From positions 248,001 to 312,000 of the forward strand of contig CAJYTK010000011.1 of the NCBI GenBank assembly GCA_913777615.1: DNA of 64,000 nt, read 5' to 3'. How positions within the stretch are numbered: the first letter of the stretch is position 1; each line of letters opens with the position of its first letter. The stretch is from an uncultured Agrobacterium sp. (GTDB lineage Bacteria; Pseudomonadota; Alphaproteobacteria; Rhizobiales; Rhizobiaceae). Shown here one piece after another: positions 53,668 through 62,103 of the stretch. A model generated the notes under the pieces. It did not search any database. It worked only from the letters and a program-made list of their open reading frames with translations, and had not been told where the DNA came from. Position numbers and translations under genes: made by a program.

Positions 53668-53700
53668 GCACACCTGCCCCGTCTCGCGAGCGTGTGCGCG

Positions 53701-54366
53701 TTACGGCGCTTTCGAATATCGCCGCGCAAGATACATTTCGACCACCGCGCGCGTCAGAAAAGACGCCAGGCCCACGATGATCGCCACCACCCGAATGCGG
53801 AACTCGTCTGCCTCGACTTCGGCATGACGCGTGTCCAGCAGCGTATGCTCCGTAACGGTGATTTCGCCGATGATGTCTCGAATACGATCCATCGTACCGA
53901 CTGCCATATAGCCGATCTCATTGGTACGGGCGGCATCGGCGCCCACGTCGTCGTAGAGCGATATGGAATGCTTGAGCTCCTCAAGCTTCTTCTCGATCAG
54001 ATTATCCATCGCTTTGACGCGGGCGACCTGCCCGGAATTGTCAGATATGCGTGTCATCAATTGATTTTGGAGCAAGTGGAGGCGCTCCATCGCCTTTTCG
54101 TACGGGGCAAGGTAGCGCTTGTCGCCACTGACAAGATATCCCCTTTGCCCCGTTTCGGCGTCGTCGAGCGCAATCAACACATCTTTCGTGGTATCGATGG
54201 CTTCGTAGGTATGCACCACCATATCGTAGTGGTCGCTCAAAAGGTCATGGGTCCAACTCGTGGCAAGGATACCGGCCGCAACGACGACACCCACCGGGAT
54301 TGATCGCAGCAGTGTGGGAAAGGTCAGATATTTCTGACGCAATGAAGCCCAGGACCAGTCAGACAT
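53701..54366 (-). CDS. Stand-alone CHASE3 domain membrane protein
   Basis: 221 residues. An N-terminal membrane helix (IPVGVVVAAGILATSW) is followed by a periplasmic all-helical CHASE3 sensor domain with its signature DTTKDVLIALDDAETGQRGY then LVSGDKRYLAPYEKA, and a second membrane helix (FRIRVVAIIVGLASFLTRAV) before a short basic tail. CHASE3 is normally the input domain of histidine kinases, cyclases or chemoreceptors. Here there is no output domain, and the frame ends 26 residues after the second helix. It may signal through a partner or be a truncated receptor. It converges on telA and is divergent from the thi operon. Confidence 0.85.
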   Translation of the reverse strand: MSDWSWASLRQKYLTFPTLLRSIPVGVVVAAGILATSWTHDLLSDHYDMVVHTYEAIDTTKDVLIALDDAETGQRGYLVSGDKRYLAPYEKAMERLHLLQNQLMTRISDNSGQVARVKAMDNLIEKKLEELKHSISLYDDVGADAARTNEIGYMAVGTMDRIRDIIGEITVTEHTLLDTRHAEVEADEFRIRVVAIIVGLASFLTRAVVEMYLARRYSKAP

Positions 54367-54571
54367 CTTGCGGATATTCCATGCACATGCTGTCCAAGCT
54401 CTTCAATATCACGCCGACGCCAACCGTTCACTCAGGTGGCAGCTTATTCTACCAGATCGTTCAACGCGATAATAATCACGAAGTTCAAAGCGGCAGCATC
54501 GGAATAGGAGCCATACGCGCCTCTCTCAAAAATCTTGACACGCCATCGCTTTTCTCATTTAGCTTGATCCA

Positions 54572-54657
54572 TTCCGAGGGGAGCATCGAACGATGCTGAG
54601 ACGGCGCTGAGCCGGACCCTTGAACCTGATCCGGTTAATACCGGCGTAGGAACGGAA
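54572..54657 (+). ncRNA. TPP riboswitch (THI element)
   Basis: The conserved core is complete: GAGGGGAGC, then ATGCTGAGA, ACCCTTGAACCTGATC and GGTTAATACCGGCGTAGGAA, closed by P1 arms TTCCG (54572-54576) and CGGAA (54653-54657). It lies 80 bases before the thiM start. In proteobacteria such elements reduce translation or transcription of thiamine genes when thiamine diphosphate is bound. Confidence 0.96.
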
Positions 54658-54736
54658 CGGTCGCCGCCAGGCACAGCTTTCTTTCCATGCGCGCAGTTTA
54701 TCCGGATCCGCAAAATGCGTATCTGGAGATGAACTG

Positions 54737-55477
54737 TTGAAGGCAAATATCCCCACTGCGGAGCAAGCGGCGCAACTCCTGAGCCGCGTGCGGGAGCACA
54801 GACCGCGTGTTCACTGCCTTATGAATACGGTGGTCCAGAAGTTCACTGCGGACGGCATCACAGCGATTGGCGGTATCCCCTCCATGACCTCCTCCGAAGA
54901 GGAAATCGAAAGCTTCGTCGTAAAGACCCACGCGTTGACGATCAATCTGGGGACACTGGACGCAGCCCGCCGCAAGGTCATTCGTATGGCCGTGGAGATC
55001 GCCAATCGCCACGGCAAGCCCTGGATCATAGATCCGGTCCACTGCGACTACTCTCCATCACGTTTGGATTTTGCACGTGAGCTGAGCGGCCTGTTTCCCT
55101 CCATCGTGCGGGGTAATGCGGCGGAAATGGCAGTCATTGGAGATATTGACGGCGCGTTACGCATCCAGACCGGGGCGGTCGATCGCTTGAGTGACGCAGA
55201 CCGCAAGATTCGGATCGTCAACGGTCACGCCTTGATGGCGAAGGTGACAGGGACGGGCTGCCTTTCCGGTGGCGTCATCGCGGCCTTCATGGCCGTAGAG
55301 GAGGACGTCATGCTGGCGGCGGCATCGGCGCTCACCATAACCGGCGTTTCCGCGCAGATTGCCGCGAGACACGCAAACGGGCCAGGCTCGTTCGAGGTCG
55401 CCTTTCTGGACGCGCTGTTCAATCTGACGAGCGAAGATATTCTCTCCCATGCCAGGATCGAACATGACGAAGATTGA
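54737..55477 (+). CDS. thiM: Hydroxyethylthiazole kinase ThiM
   Basis: 246 residues with a TTG start; GGAG lies 8 bases upstream and no in-frame ATG comes before the conserved region. Family motifs are present: VHCLMNTVVQKFTADGITAI (usually N at this site binds the thiazole), PSMTSSEEEIESF, NLGTLDAARRKVI, WIIDPVHCDYSPSRLDFA, SIVRGNAAEMAVI and the catalytic-loop motif VTGTGCLSGGVIAAFMAV (Cys near 180). It phosphorylates salvaged thiazole for thiamine synthesis in the cytoplasm. The TPP riboswitch upstream should control it and the following two genes. Confidence 0.95.
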   Translation: MKANIPTAEQAAQLLSRVREHRPRVHCLMNTVVQKFTADGITAIGGIPSMTSSEEEIESFVVKTHALTINLGTLDAARRKVIRMAVEIANRHGKPWIIDPVHCDYSPSRLDFARELSGLFPSIVRGNAAEMAVIGDIDGALRIQTGAVDRLSDADRKIRIVNGHALMAKVTGTGCLSGGVIAAFMAVEEDVMLAAASALTITGVSAQIAARHANGPGSFEVAFLDALFNLTSEDILSHARIEHDED

Positions 55478-56123
55478 TTACCGGCTGAATGCCATCGTCG
55501 ATGCCTCTCTCATCGACGTCGCGCCTCTTTCGGAACTGGCCGCAGTGGCGGCACGACATGGCGCAACGATCATTCAGTATCGTGACAAGGCGTCGTCCAC
55601 ACGCCAGATGATCGAACAAGCCGTAACCATCGTTGAGACGCTGCGCGGAACGGGCGTGCCGCTGGTGATCAACGACCGTGTGGATGTGGCGCTGGCAAGC
55701 GGTGCGGATGGCGTTCACCTCGGGGCGGACGATATGGATGCAACAACGGCAAGACGGCTTCTCGGTCCGAATGCCATCATTGGCCTCACTGTGAAATCGA
55801 TGACAGATGCCCGTCAGGTCGCCGAAGCCCCCGCAGACTATGCCTGCATCGGCGGCGTCTTCGAAACCACGTCAAAACTCAATCCAGATTCCCCCGTGGG
55901 CCTTGAGGGACTGGGGCGCCTGAGAGATTTCCTGCGCAGGGAGCGACCGGATCTGCCCGTCGGCGCCATTGCCGGCATTACGATTGCGCGTGTACCAGAC
56001 GTGATCGCGGCGGGGGCCGACGGCGTCGCATTGATCTCCGGTCTGTTTCGCGCCGTCGACATCGCCGCCGCCACGGACGATTTTCGCAAAGCCGTGGATA
56101 ACGCAGTGGGAGCACGATCATGA
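55464..56123 (+). CDS. thiE: Thiamine-phosphate synthase ThiE
   Basis: 219 residues from ATG 55464, inside the end of thiM, with AGGA 6 bases upstream. It is a TIM barrel: YRLNAIVDASLIDVAPLSEL, ATIIQYRDKASSTRQM (the QxRxK-type diphosphate-binding strand), PLVINDRVDVALASGADGVH, LGADDM and GLTVKSMTDARQVAEA. FETTSKLNPDSPVGLEGLGR, AIAGITIARVPDVIAAGADG and VALISGLFRA follow. It joins hydroxymethylpyrimidine diphosphate with thiazole phosphate. The gene overlaps thiM by 14 bases and thiD by 4. Confidence 0.95.
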   Translation: MTKIDYRLNAIVDASLIDVAPLSELAAVAARHGATIIQYRDKASSTRQMIEQAVTIVETLRGTGVPLVINDRVDVALASGADGVHLGADDMDATTARRLLGPNAIIGLTVKSMTDARQVAEAPADYACIGGVFETTSKLNPDSPVGLEGLGRLRDFLRRERPDLPVGAIAGITIARVPDVIAAGADGVALISGLFRAVDIAAATDDFRKAVDNAVGARS

Positions 56124-56920
56124 CGGCCATCGCTCTGACCATCGCTGGCTCCGACAGCGGCGGAGGCGCCGGCATTCAGGCGGATCTCAAGGCGTTTTCG
56201 GCGCTTGGCGCCTATGGTGCAAGCGTCATTACCGCCATCACCGCCCAGAACACCAGGGGTGTCAGTGCGGTTGAAGACATCTCCGCGACGATGATTGCCG
56301 CACAGATGGATGCGGTCTTCTCCGATCTCGACATCAACGCTATCAAGATCGGCATGGTATCGCGCATCGATACGATTCTAACCATATCGGCAAAGCTTCG
56401 TGCGCAACCACAGCCCGTGGTTCTCGACCCGGTCATGGTGGCGACTTCGGGAGACCGGCTGCTTCAGGAAGGCGCAATCGAAACCCTTCGAACGGAATTG
56501 TTGCCGCAGGCGACGCTTGCCACGCCGAACCTTCCCGAGGCAGCGCTGCTCACCGGCACCGCTATTGCCAAAGATCGAGACGCCATGTTGAAGCAGGCAG
56601 AAATGATCGTGAAGCTTGGCGCGCGCGCGGTGTTGATCAAAGGCGGTCACAGTGGCGGGGAAGAGAGTGTGGATCTTCTCTTCGATGGTCAGGCCGTTCA
56701 GGAGTTCGCTATGCCGCGGATCGAAACGAAGAACGACCATGGCACCGGCTGCACACTGGCAGCGGCAATCACCGCTCATCTCGCACTTGGCCTGCCACTT
56801 GTCGATGCCGTTGGCCTTGCGAAAGACTACCTTCAAGGCGCACTCGCCGCAGGCCGTGATCTTCATGTCGGCAGCGGCCACGGCCCCGTTCACCATTTTT
56901 ACCGCTGGTGGCCAGCCTGA
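56120..56920 (+). CDS. thiD: Hydroxymethylpyrimidine/phosphomethylpyrimidine kinase ThiD
   Basis: 266 residues. The ribokinase-like signature is clear: ALTIAGSDSGGGAGIQADLK at the start, YGASVITAITAQNTRGVSAV, IKIGMVSRIDTILTISAKL, VVLDPVMVATSGDRLLQEGA, TPNLPEAALLTGT and the anion-hole motif NDHGTGCTLAAAITAHLALG. It phosphorylates the pyrimidine moiety twice. The ATG overlaps the thiE stop (ATGA). With thiM and thiE it forms a salvage-type operon under the TPP riboswitch. It converges on the Lrp-family gene. Confidence 0.96.
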   Translation: MTAIALTIAGSDSGGGAGIQADLKAFSALGAYGASVITAITAQNTRGVSAVEDISATMIAAQMDAVFSDLDINAIKIGMVSRIDTILTISAKLRAQPQPVVLDPVMVATSGDRLLQEGAIETLRTELLPQATLATPNLPEAALLTGTAIAKDRDAMLKQAEMIVKLGARAVLIKGGHSGGEESVDLLFDGQAVQEFAMPRIETKNDHGTGCTLAAAITAHLALGLPLVDAVGLAKDYLQGALAAGRDLHVGSGHGPVHHFYRWWPA

Positions 56921-56933
56921 CCGGCACCGATTC

Positions 56934-57410
56934 CTAGGACTTGCGATCGGACGCTCTCGGTTTGGGAGCAGCCAGCGCATTGCGGATCGCAAAGCTTGAG
57001 TGGATACGCGATACACCCGGCAGTTTCGAAAGTATATCCTTGTGGACGCGCTCGAAATCGCCTGCCGTCTCCACTTCGACCCGGAGAAAATAATCCGAGC
57101 CGCCCGTCATCAGGTAGCACTCTCGCACTTCCGGGTAACGGCGCACGGCATTTTCGAAGCGATTGAGAAAATCTTCCGTCTGCCGGTCGAGCGTGATCTG
57201 GACGATGACCGAGATCGCCTCCCCCCCGGCAGCGCTTCCGGTGATTGCCGTATAGCCACGAATGACGCCTTCCCGCTCCAGAATATCGACGCGGCGCAGG
57301 CAGGCGGAGGGTGAGAGCCCCACCTCTGCTGCGAGCTTGGCATTGCTGATGCGGGCGTTCAACCGCAATAGCCGGATGATGTGACGGTCGGTGGCGTCGA
57401 GTGCAGACAT
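56934..57410 (-). CDS. Lrp/AsnC family transcriptional regulator
   Basis: 158 residues. An N-terminal helix-turn-helix (LDATDRHIIRLLRLNARISN, LAAEVGLSPSACLRRVDILE, GVIRGYTAI) is followed by a RAM ligand-binding domain (EAISVIVQITLDRQTEDFLN, VRECYLMTGGSDYFLRVEVE, GVSRIHSSFAIRNAL). Such regulators sense amino acids. It is divergent from alr-dadA across a 126-base AT-rich gap, the classic position for the local regulator of D-alanine/alanine catabolism (DadR-like). D- or L-alanine as effector is inferred. Confidence 0.93.
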   Translation of the reverse strand: MSALDATDRHIIRLLRLNARISNAKLAAEVGLSPSACLRRVDILEREGVIRGYTAITGSAAGGEAISVIVQITLDRQTEDFLNRFENAVRRYPEVRECYLMTGGSDYFLRVEVETAGDFERVHKDILSKLPGVSRIHSSFAIRNALAAPKPRASDRKS

Positions 57411-57536
57411 GATTTCATTCCGATTAACCGCATAAAATTGTGAGAGCGAGATTTTTATCGAATTTTCTTCGACTCAGACTGCTTAAATTCAATAATTATT
57501 GCAATACGCTGTTGCGATAAGACAAAGGGAACGACA

Positions 57537-58703
57537 ATGGACATGACCCTCCAGCCGCAGAAAGCTAAGGGTGGCGCAAGCGGCTATCTGACCATCGATC
57601 TTTCAGCGCTTCGCGACAATTATCTCGCGCTTGCCGGCAAGGCCCCGCATTCGATAACGAGCGCGGTGGTGAAGGCTGATGCCTACGGTCTTGGTGCCGA
57701 TATCGTCGCACCGGCGCTTTACGATGCCGGATGCCGTCATTTCTTCGTCGCCCATATCGATGAGGCTCTATCCCTTCGCCTGCACATTGGCAGCGACGCA
57801 AAAATCCTGGTTCTCAACGGCCTTCAGCTCGGCAATGATGTATCCTGCGCAGCGCTCAATATCAGTCCGGTTCTGAACTGCCTGGAACAGATCGCACAAT
57901 GGAGCGCACAGGCCGCGGCACTCGGAAAGACCTTGCCCGCAGCACTGCAGATCGATACCGGCATGTCGCGGCTCGGGCTTGCGCCTTACGAGGTGGATAC
58001 CCTGCTGGCGACCCCTGACCTTTTGAAGGGCATCGATCTCACCTGCATCATGAGCCATCTGGCCTGCGCCGACGAGCCGGACCATGAGGCGAATGCGGTG
58101 CAGCTTGCGGCCATGCGCAAGGCGACCGAGCGTTTCCCCGGCGTGCCGATCTGCTTTGCCAATTCCGGCGGCATCTTCCTCGGCACGGATTATCACAATG
58201 CGCTGATGCGCCCCGGCATCGCGCTCTATGGCGGAGCGCCGTCGTCCGCTCATCCCAACCCTATGAAGCCGGTCGTCAGCCTCGGCGTTGCCGTGGTGCA
58301 GACGCGCACTGTGCCTACTGAAAGCTTTGTCGGTTACGGCGCGTCGCTGCGCACCACGCAAGAAACCCGGCTGGCGACGATTGCGGCAGGCTATGCGGAT
58401 GGTCTGCCGCGCTCGCTGAGCAGCCGCGGAGCCGCTTACTTCAGTGGCGTTCGGCTTCCTATTGCCGGGCGCGTCTCGATGGACAGTATTACGCTCGATA
58501 TTTCCGCCCTTCCCGAAGGCACGCTGACGCATGGAAGCGTCGTGGAAATCATCGGCCCAAACCAGTCGCTGGAGGCGATTGCCGAGGATGCGGGCACCAT
58601 CGCTTACGAAATCCTGACGCGGCTCGGCCAGCGCTATCGCCGCCACTATATTCATCCGGAAAAGCAGGCTGCCGCTTCTTCCACCATCATCAGAGACAAG
58701 TGA
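57537..58703 (+). CDS. alr: Alanine racemase, catabolic (DadX-like)
   Basis: 388 residues. The PLP lysine is in [20 protein letters not shown] (about residue 43), and the barrel continues with [74 protein letters not shown] and [10 protein letters not shown]. The C-terminal beta domain has [20 protein letters not shown] and [18 protein letters not shown], the RVSMD block with the catalytic Tyr in VGYGA. It interconverts L- and D-alanine. Position between an Lrp regulator and dadA suggests the catabolic rather than the cell-wall copy. The stop lies 7 bases before dadA. Confidence 0.95.
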   Translation: MDMTLQPQKAKGGASGYLTIDLSALRDNYLALAGKAPHSITSAVVKADAYGLGADIVAPALYDAGCRHFFVAHIDEALSLRLHIGSDAKILVLNGLQLGNDVSCAALNISPVLNCLEQIAQWSAQAAALGKTLPAALQIDTGMSRLGLAPYEVDTLLATPDLLKGIDLTCIMSHLACADEPDHEANAVQLAAMRKATERFPGVPICFANSGGIFLGTDYHNALMRPGIALYGGAPSSAHPNPMKPVVSLGVAVVQTRTVPTESFVGYGASLRTTQETRLATIAAGYADGLPRSLSSRGAAYFSGVRLPIAGRVSMDSITLDISALPEGTLTHGSVVEIIGPNQSLEAIAEDAGTIAYEILTRLGQRYRRHYIHPEKQAAASSTIIRDK

Positions 58704-58710
58704 GGCCAGC

Positions 58711-59967
58711 ATGAACATCACCATTCTCGGAGCAGGCGTCATTGGCGTCACATCGGCCTGGTATCTTTCCAAGGCCGGACACACCGTCACCGTCATCGAC
58801 CGGCAGCCGGCGGCCGCGCTGGAAACCAGCTTTGCCAATGCGGGGGAAGTATCGCCTGGCTATTCCTCCCCCTGGGCGGCACCCGGCATTCCGATGAAGG
58901 CGCTGAAATGGCTCTTCATGCAGCACGCGCCTTTGATCATTCGTCCGACTGCCGATCCTGCCGCATGGCGCTGGATGATCCAGATGCTGAGCAACTGCAC
59001 GGCCGCACGCTACAACGTCAACAAGAGCCGTATGGTGCGCATTGCCGAGTATAGCCGCGACTGCCTGATAGCGCTTCGCGATGAAACCGGCATCCAGTAT
59101 GACCAGCGCATGCAGGGTACACTGGAAGTTTTCCGCACCCAGAAGCAGTTCGATGGCATCGGCAAGGATGTCGAGGTCTTGAAAGCCGGTGGTGTGCCAT
59201 ACGAAATCCTCGACCGTGCAGCCTGCGTTGCGGCAGAGCCCGGCCTTTCTGCCTCCCGCGACAAGATTGTAGGCGGCCTGCGACTGCCGGGTGACGAGAC
59301 CGGCGACTGCTTCATGTTCACCTCGGAACTCGCAAGGCTTGCCGAGCAGGCAGGCGTCAAGTTCATCTACGATACCGGCATCATGCGGCCAGTGATCGAG
59401 GGCAACCGCATCAAGGCTGTGGAGACCAGTAAGGGCCTGATCGAAGCAGATGTGTTTGTCGGAGCGCTTGGCAGCTACACGCCGCATTTCCTAAAGCATC
59501 TCGGCATCGACCTGCCCGTCTATCCGGTAAAGGGCTATTCGATAACGGTGCCGATCGTCGATGAGGCCAAAGCGCCGATCTCCACCGTGATGGATGAGGC
59601 GCATAAGGTGGCGATCACGCGTCTGGGAGATCGCATCCGCGTAGGCGGCATGGCGGAAATCGCTGGCTTCAGCAAGGATCTACCCGCCAAGCGACAGGCG
59701 ACATTGACGCATTCGGTGGAAGATTTGTTCGGTGGTGCTGGCAATCAGTCCCAAGCCAAGTTCTGGTCCGGATTGCGTCCGATGACACCGGATGGAACTC
59801 CGGTGATCGGCGCGACGCGCTATGCCAACCTCTATCTGAATACCGGCCACGGCACGCTTGGATGGACTATGGCCTGTGGCTCGGCCCGAGTTCTGGCCGA
59901 TCTGGTGTCCGGCAACAGACCGGAGATCGAAACCGCCGACCTTGGTATCAGCCGCTACGCGGCATAG
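58711..59967 (+). CDS. dadA: D-amino acid dehydrogenase small subunit (DadA)
   Basis: 418 residues, matching DadA. The FAD-binding GxGxxG fold is at the start ([20 protein letters not shown], then [20 protein letters not shown] and [18 protein letters not shown]). Inner motifs are [35 protein letters not shown] and the C-terminal FAD loop [20 protein letters not shown] then [19 protein letters not shown]. It oxidises D-alanine and other D-amino acids to 2-oxo acids and ammonia, passing electrons to the respiratory chain at the inner membrane. In an operon with alr, it allows L-alanine use by way of D-alanine. Confidence 0.95.
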   Translation: MNITILGAGVIGVTSAWYLSKAGHTVTVIDRQPAAALETSFANAGEVSPGYSSPWAAPGIPMKALKWLFMQHAPLIIRPTADPAAWRWMIQMLSNCTAARYNVNKSRMVRIAEYSRDCLIALRDETGIQYDQRMQGTLEVFRTQKQFDGIGKDVEVLKAGGVPYEILDRAACVAAEPGLSASRDKIVGGLRLPGDETGDCFMFTSELARLAEQAGVKFIYDTGIMRPVIEGNRIKAVETSKGLIEADVFVGALGSYTPHFLKHLGIDLPVYPVKGYSITVPIVDEAKAPISTVMDEAHKVAITRLGDRIRVGGMAEIAGFSKDLPAKRQATLTHSVEDLFGGAGNQSQAKFWSGLRPMTPDGTPVIGATRYANLYLNTGHGTLGWTMACGSARVLADLVSGNRPEIETADLGISRYAA

Positions 59968-59984
59968 TTGAACAGCATATCAGT

Positions 59985-60013
59985 GCCGTGCGCGACTTTA
60001 GCGCATGGCCTTT
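59985..60013 (+). terminator. Terminator after alr-dadA
   Basis: 9-base stem GCCGTGCGC (59985-59993) / GCGCATGGC (60001-60009) with one G-U pair and a 7-base loop, followed by CTTTG. It lies 18 bases after the dadA stop, between convergent genes. Confidence 0.55.
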
Positions 60014-60018
60014 GTCTG

Positions 60019-60729
60019 TTACAGCGCAAGCGCTTCTTTCAGCGCCAGACCATCCTTGATGCGCAGGTCGAGATCGGCTTCGATGTGATCGAGATGAAGC
60101 ATCATCAGATGATTGGCCTTCTCGACATCGCGGGCCTCCAGCGCATCGAGAATGGCTGAATGATCGCCGTGACCGCAACTCGAAATGCCTGATCGGCCAT
60201 AAAGCGCGATGACGAGGGACGAGCGGGCAACAAGTTCGCCCATGAATTTTTCCAATATGGCATTGCCCGCAAGCGACGCCAGCAGCAGATGAAAATCGCC
60301 GGACGCCTTGATTTCCGCACGGCGGGCAGAAGGCCCACGCTCATGTTGATGGCGCGTTTCCTGCCCGAGATGAGCACGCAGACTTGCGATGGCGTCGGGC
60401 GTGATCCGCTCCACGACAGCCGCCACGACGCCCTGTTCGATCAGACGGCGCGAGGCGAAGACTTGGCGGGCTTCATCCGGCGATGGATTGGAAACGAAAG
60501 CACCTCGGTTTCGCTCCGTCTTGACCAGACCTTCGAAGGCCAGCATCTGCAAGGACGCACGCACGACAGTGCGGCTGACATTGAAGAGTGTCCCCACTTC
60601 CGCTTCAGACAATTTTGTGCCCGGGGTGAGACGTCTATCCGCAATCGCGTCTCTCAACGTATCGCGAATAGCCTGCGCGCGATCCTCCGGCGCGTTTTCC
60701 ATGTCAGTCTGCAGTTCCGAGAGCGTCAT
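60019..60729 (-). CDS. GntR family regulator with FCD domain
   Basis: 236 residues from ATG 60729 (GGGAA about 7 bases upstream); the frame is open to 60990 but the extra part is rich in Cys and Lys and unlike the family. The winged helix reads RAQAIRDTLRDAIADRRLTP, KLSEAEVGTLFNVSRTVVRA and LVKTERNRGAFVSNPSPDEA. The FCD domain follows with RRLIEQGVVAAVVERI, a metal-binding pattern ASGDFHLLLASLAGNAIL (Asp, His) and SSCGHGDHSAILDALEARD then ANHLMMLHLDHIEADL (His). It is divergent from the ABC transporter genes, so it probably represses them or alr-dadA-linked uptake in response to an acid or amine ligand. Confidence 0.92.
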   Translation of the reverse strand: MTLSELQTDMENAPEDRAQAIRDTLRDAIADRRLTPGTKLSEAEVGTLFNVSRTVVRASLQMLAFEGLVKTERNRGAFVSNPSPDEARQVFASRRLIEQGVVAAVVERITPDAIASLRAHLGQETRHQHERGPSARRAEIKASGDFHLLLASLAGNAILEKFMGELVARSSLVIALYGRSGISSCGHGDHSAILDALEARDVEKANHLMMLHLDHIEADLDLRIKDGLALKEALAL

Positions 60730-60992
60730 TGGCGTTTCCCGATTTTCCTCTCTGACTATAGCGAAACTGTGCAGACTGGAAAACTCTAACTCCATATCGC
60801 GGCCAAGCAGATTGCATACAATATTGGGCTTCATTGACAACAATAGCTTCTTTTTTGTGCATGCACATAAAATGCCCTGAACAAAGCAGCGGCACTTAAA
60901 ATAAAACCCGTCCAGTTTCAAACGCTTAACAACGGCGAACCAAAACTGGCACGGCATATGCAAGTTCCTTATCAACAAGCAGGGGAACATGC

Positions 60993-62072
60993 ATGAGCAA
61001 AGCTGCCGAGATAGACATCGCCTCCGTCACCAAGGTCTATGGAAGCACCACCGCCGTTCACGCCATCAGCCTGAAGATTCCCGCCGGCAGCTATTGCTGC
61101 CTGCTGGGACCGTCGGGCTGCGGCAAGACCTCGACACTGCGAATGATCGCAGGGCATGAGACCATCTCCAGCGGCGATGTTCGCCTCGGAAATACGGTCG
61201 TTACGGATCTGCCGCCGGCACAACGTGGCACAGCGATGATGTTCCAGTCCTACGCGCTTTTCCCGCATCTCGATCTCATCGACAACGTCGCCTTCAGCTT
61301 GAAGATGAAGGGTGTCGACAAGGAGACTCGTCGGGCCAAAGCGCTGGAGATGCTGAAGCTCATGCAGCTGGAGCCCTATGCGACCCGCCGCCCCGCCCAG
61401 CTGTCCGGTGGCCAGCAGCAGCGCGTGGCGCTTGCCCGCGCATTAATCACCGATCCGGAAGCCCTGCTTCTCGACGAACCACTCTCGGCGCTCGATCCTT
61501 TCCTCAAAATCCGCATGCGCGCCGAGTTGAAGAAGCTCCAGACTTCGCTCGGCATCACCTTCGTCCACGTGACCCATAGCCAGGAAGAGGCCATGGCGCT
61601 GGCCGATATCATCGTCGTCATGAATGACGGACGCATCGAGCAGGCCGCAGCGCCGCGCGAGGTGTTCGAGCGCCCTGCGACGGCCTTCGTCGCCCGCTTC
61701 ATGGGCGACCATAATGTCATTTCCGGCCGTCTGAAGTCCGTCGATGGAGAAGTCGTAACGCTGGAGGTGGCCGGCGGCGGCACCTTCAAGGCCAGTGGCA
61801 AGGTCCCGCCGGATGACAGCGTCGATATTGCCGTGCGCACCGACCGCGTGCGCATCGGCCAAGGCGAAGAAGGCCTCGGTTTTACCGGCATCGTGTCCAA
61901 CGTGGAATATCGCGGCGCCAGCGTGAAGCTTGTCGTCACGGGTGCGGGCATCGACGAATTCAACGTGATTTTGACCGATGCGGTCTTCTTCGAAAATCCG
62001 ATCAAGGTTGGCGATGCCATACCTCTTTCCTGGAATGCGGCCGATGCCATCGTGCTCGGACGGGTAGAATAA
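60993..62072 (+). CDS. ABC transporter ATP-binding protein (PotA-like)
   Basis: 359 residues. The nucleotide-binding domain is complete: Walker A LLGPSGCGKTSTLRMIAG, Q-loop MMFQSYALFPHL, signature LSGGQQQRVALARAL, Walker B LLLDEPLSALDPF and switch HVTHSQEEAMAL. A TOBE domain fills the C-terminus (MGDHNVISGRLKSVDGEVVT, VAVRTDRVRI-type strand DIAVRTDRVRIGQGEEGLGF). This is the CUT1/PotA-type ATPase of importers for polyamines, iron or opine-like compounds. It is first in an operon with the binding protein and permease genes downstream. Confidence 0.94.
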   Translation: MSKAAEIDIASVTKVYGSTTAVHAISLKIPAGSYCCLLGPSGCGKTSTLRMIAGHETISSGDVRLGNTVVTDLPPAQRGTAMMFQSYALFPHLDLIDNVAFSLKMKGVDKETRRAKALEMLKLMQLEPYATRRPAQLSGGQQQRVALARALITDPEALLLDEPLSALDPFLKIRMRAELKKLQTSLGITFVHVTHSQEEAMALADIIVVMNDGRIEQAAAPREVFERPATAFVARFMGDHNVISGRLKSVDGEVVTLEVAGGGTFKASGKVPPDDSVDIAVRTDRVRIGQGEEGLGFTGIVSNVEYRGASVKLVVTGAGIDEFNVILTDAVFFENPIKVGDAIPLSWNAADAIVLGRVE

Positions 62073-62103
62073 CGACCACAAAAACAGCCAGAGGAGAACT
62101 AGC

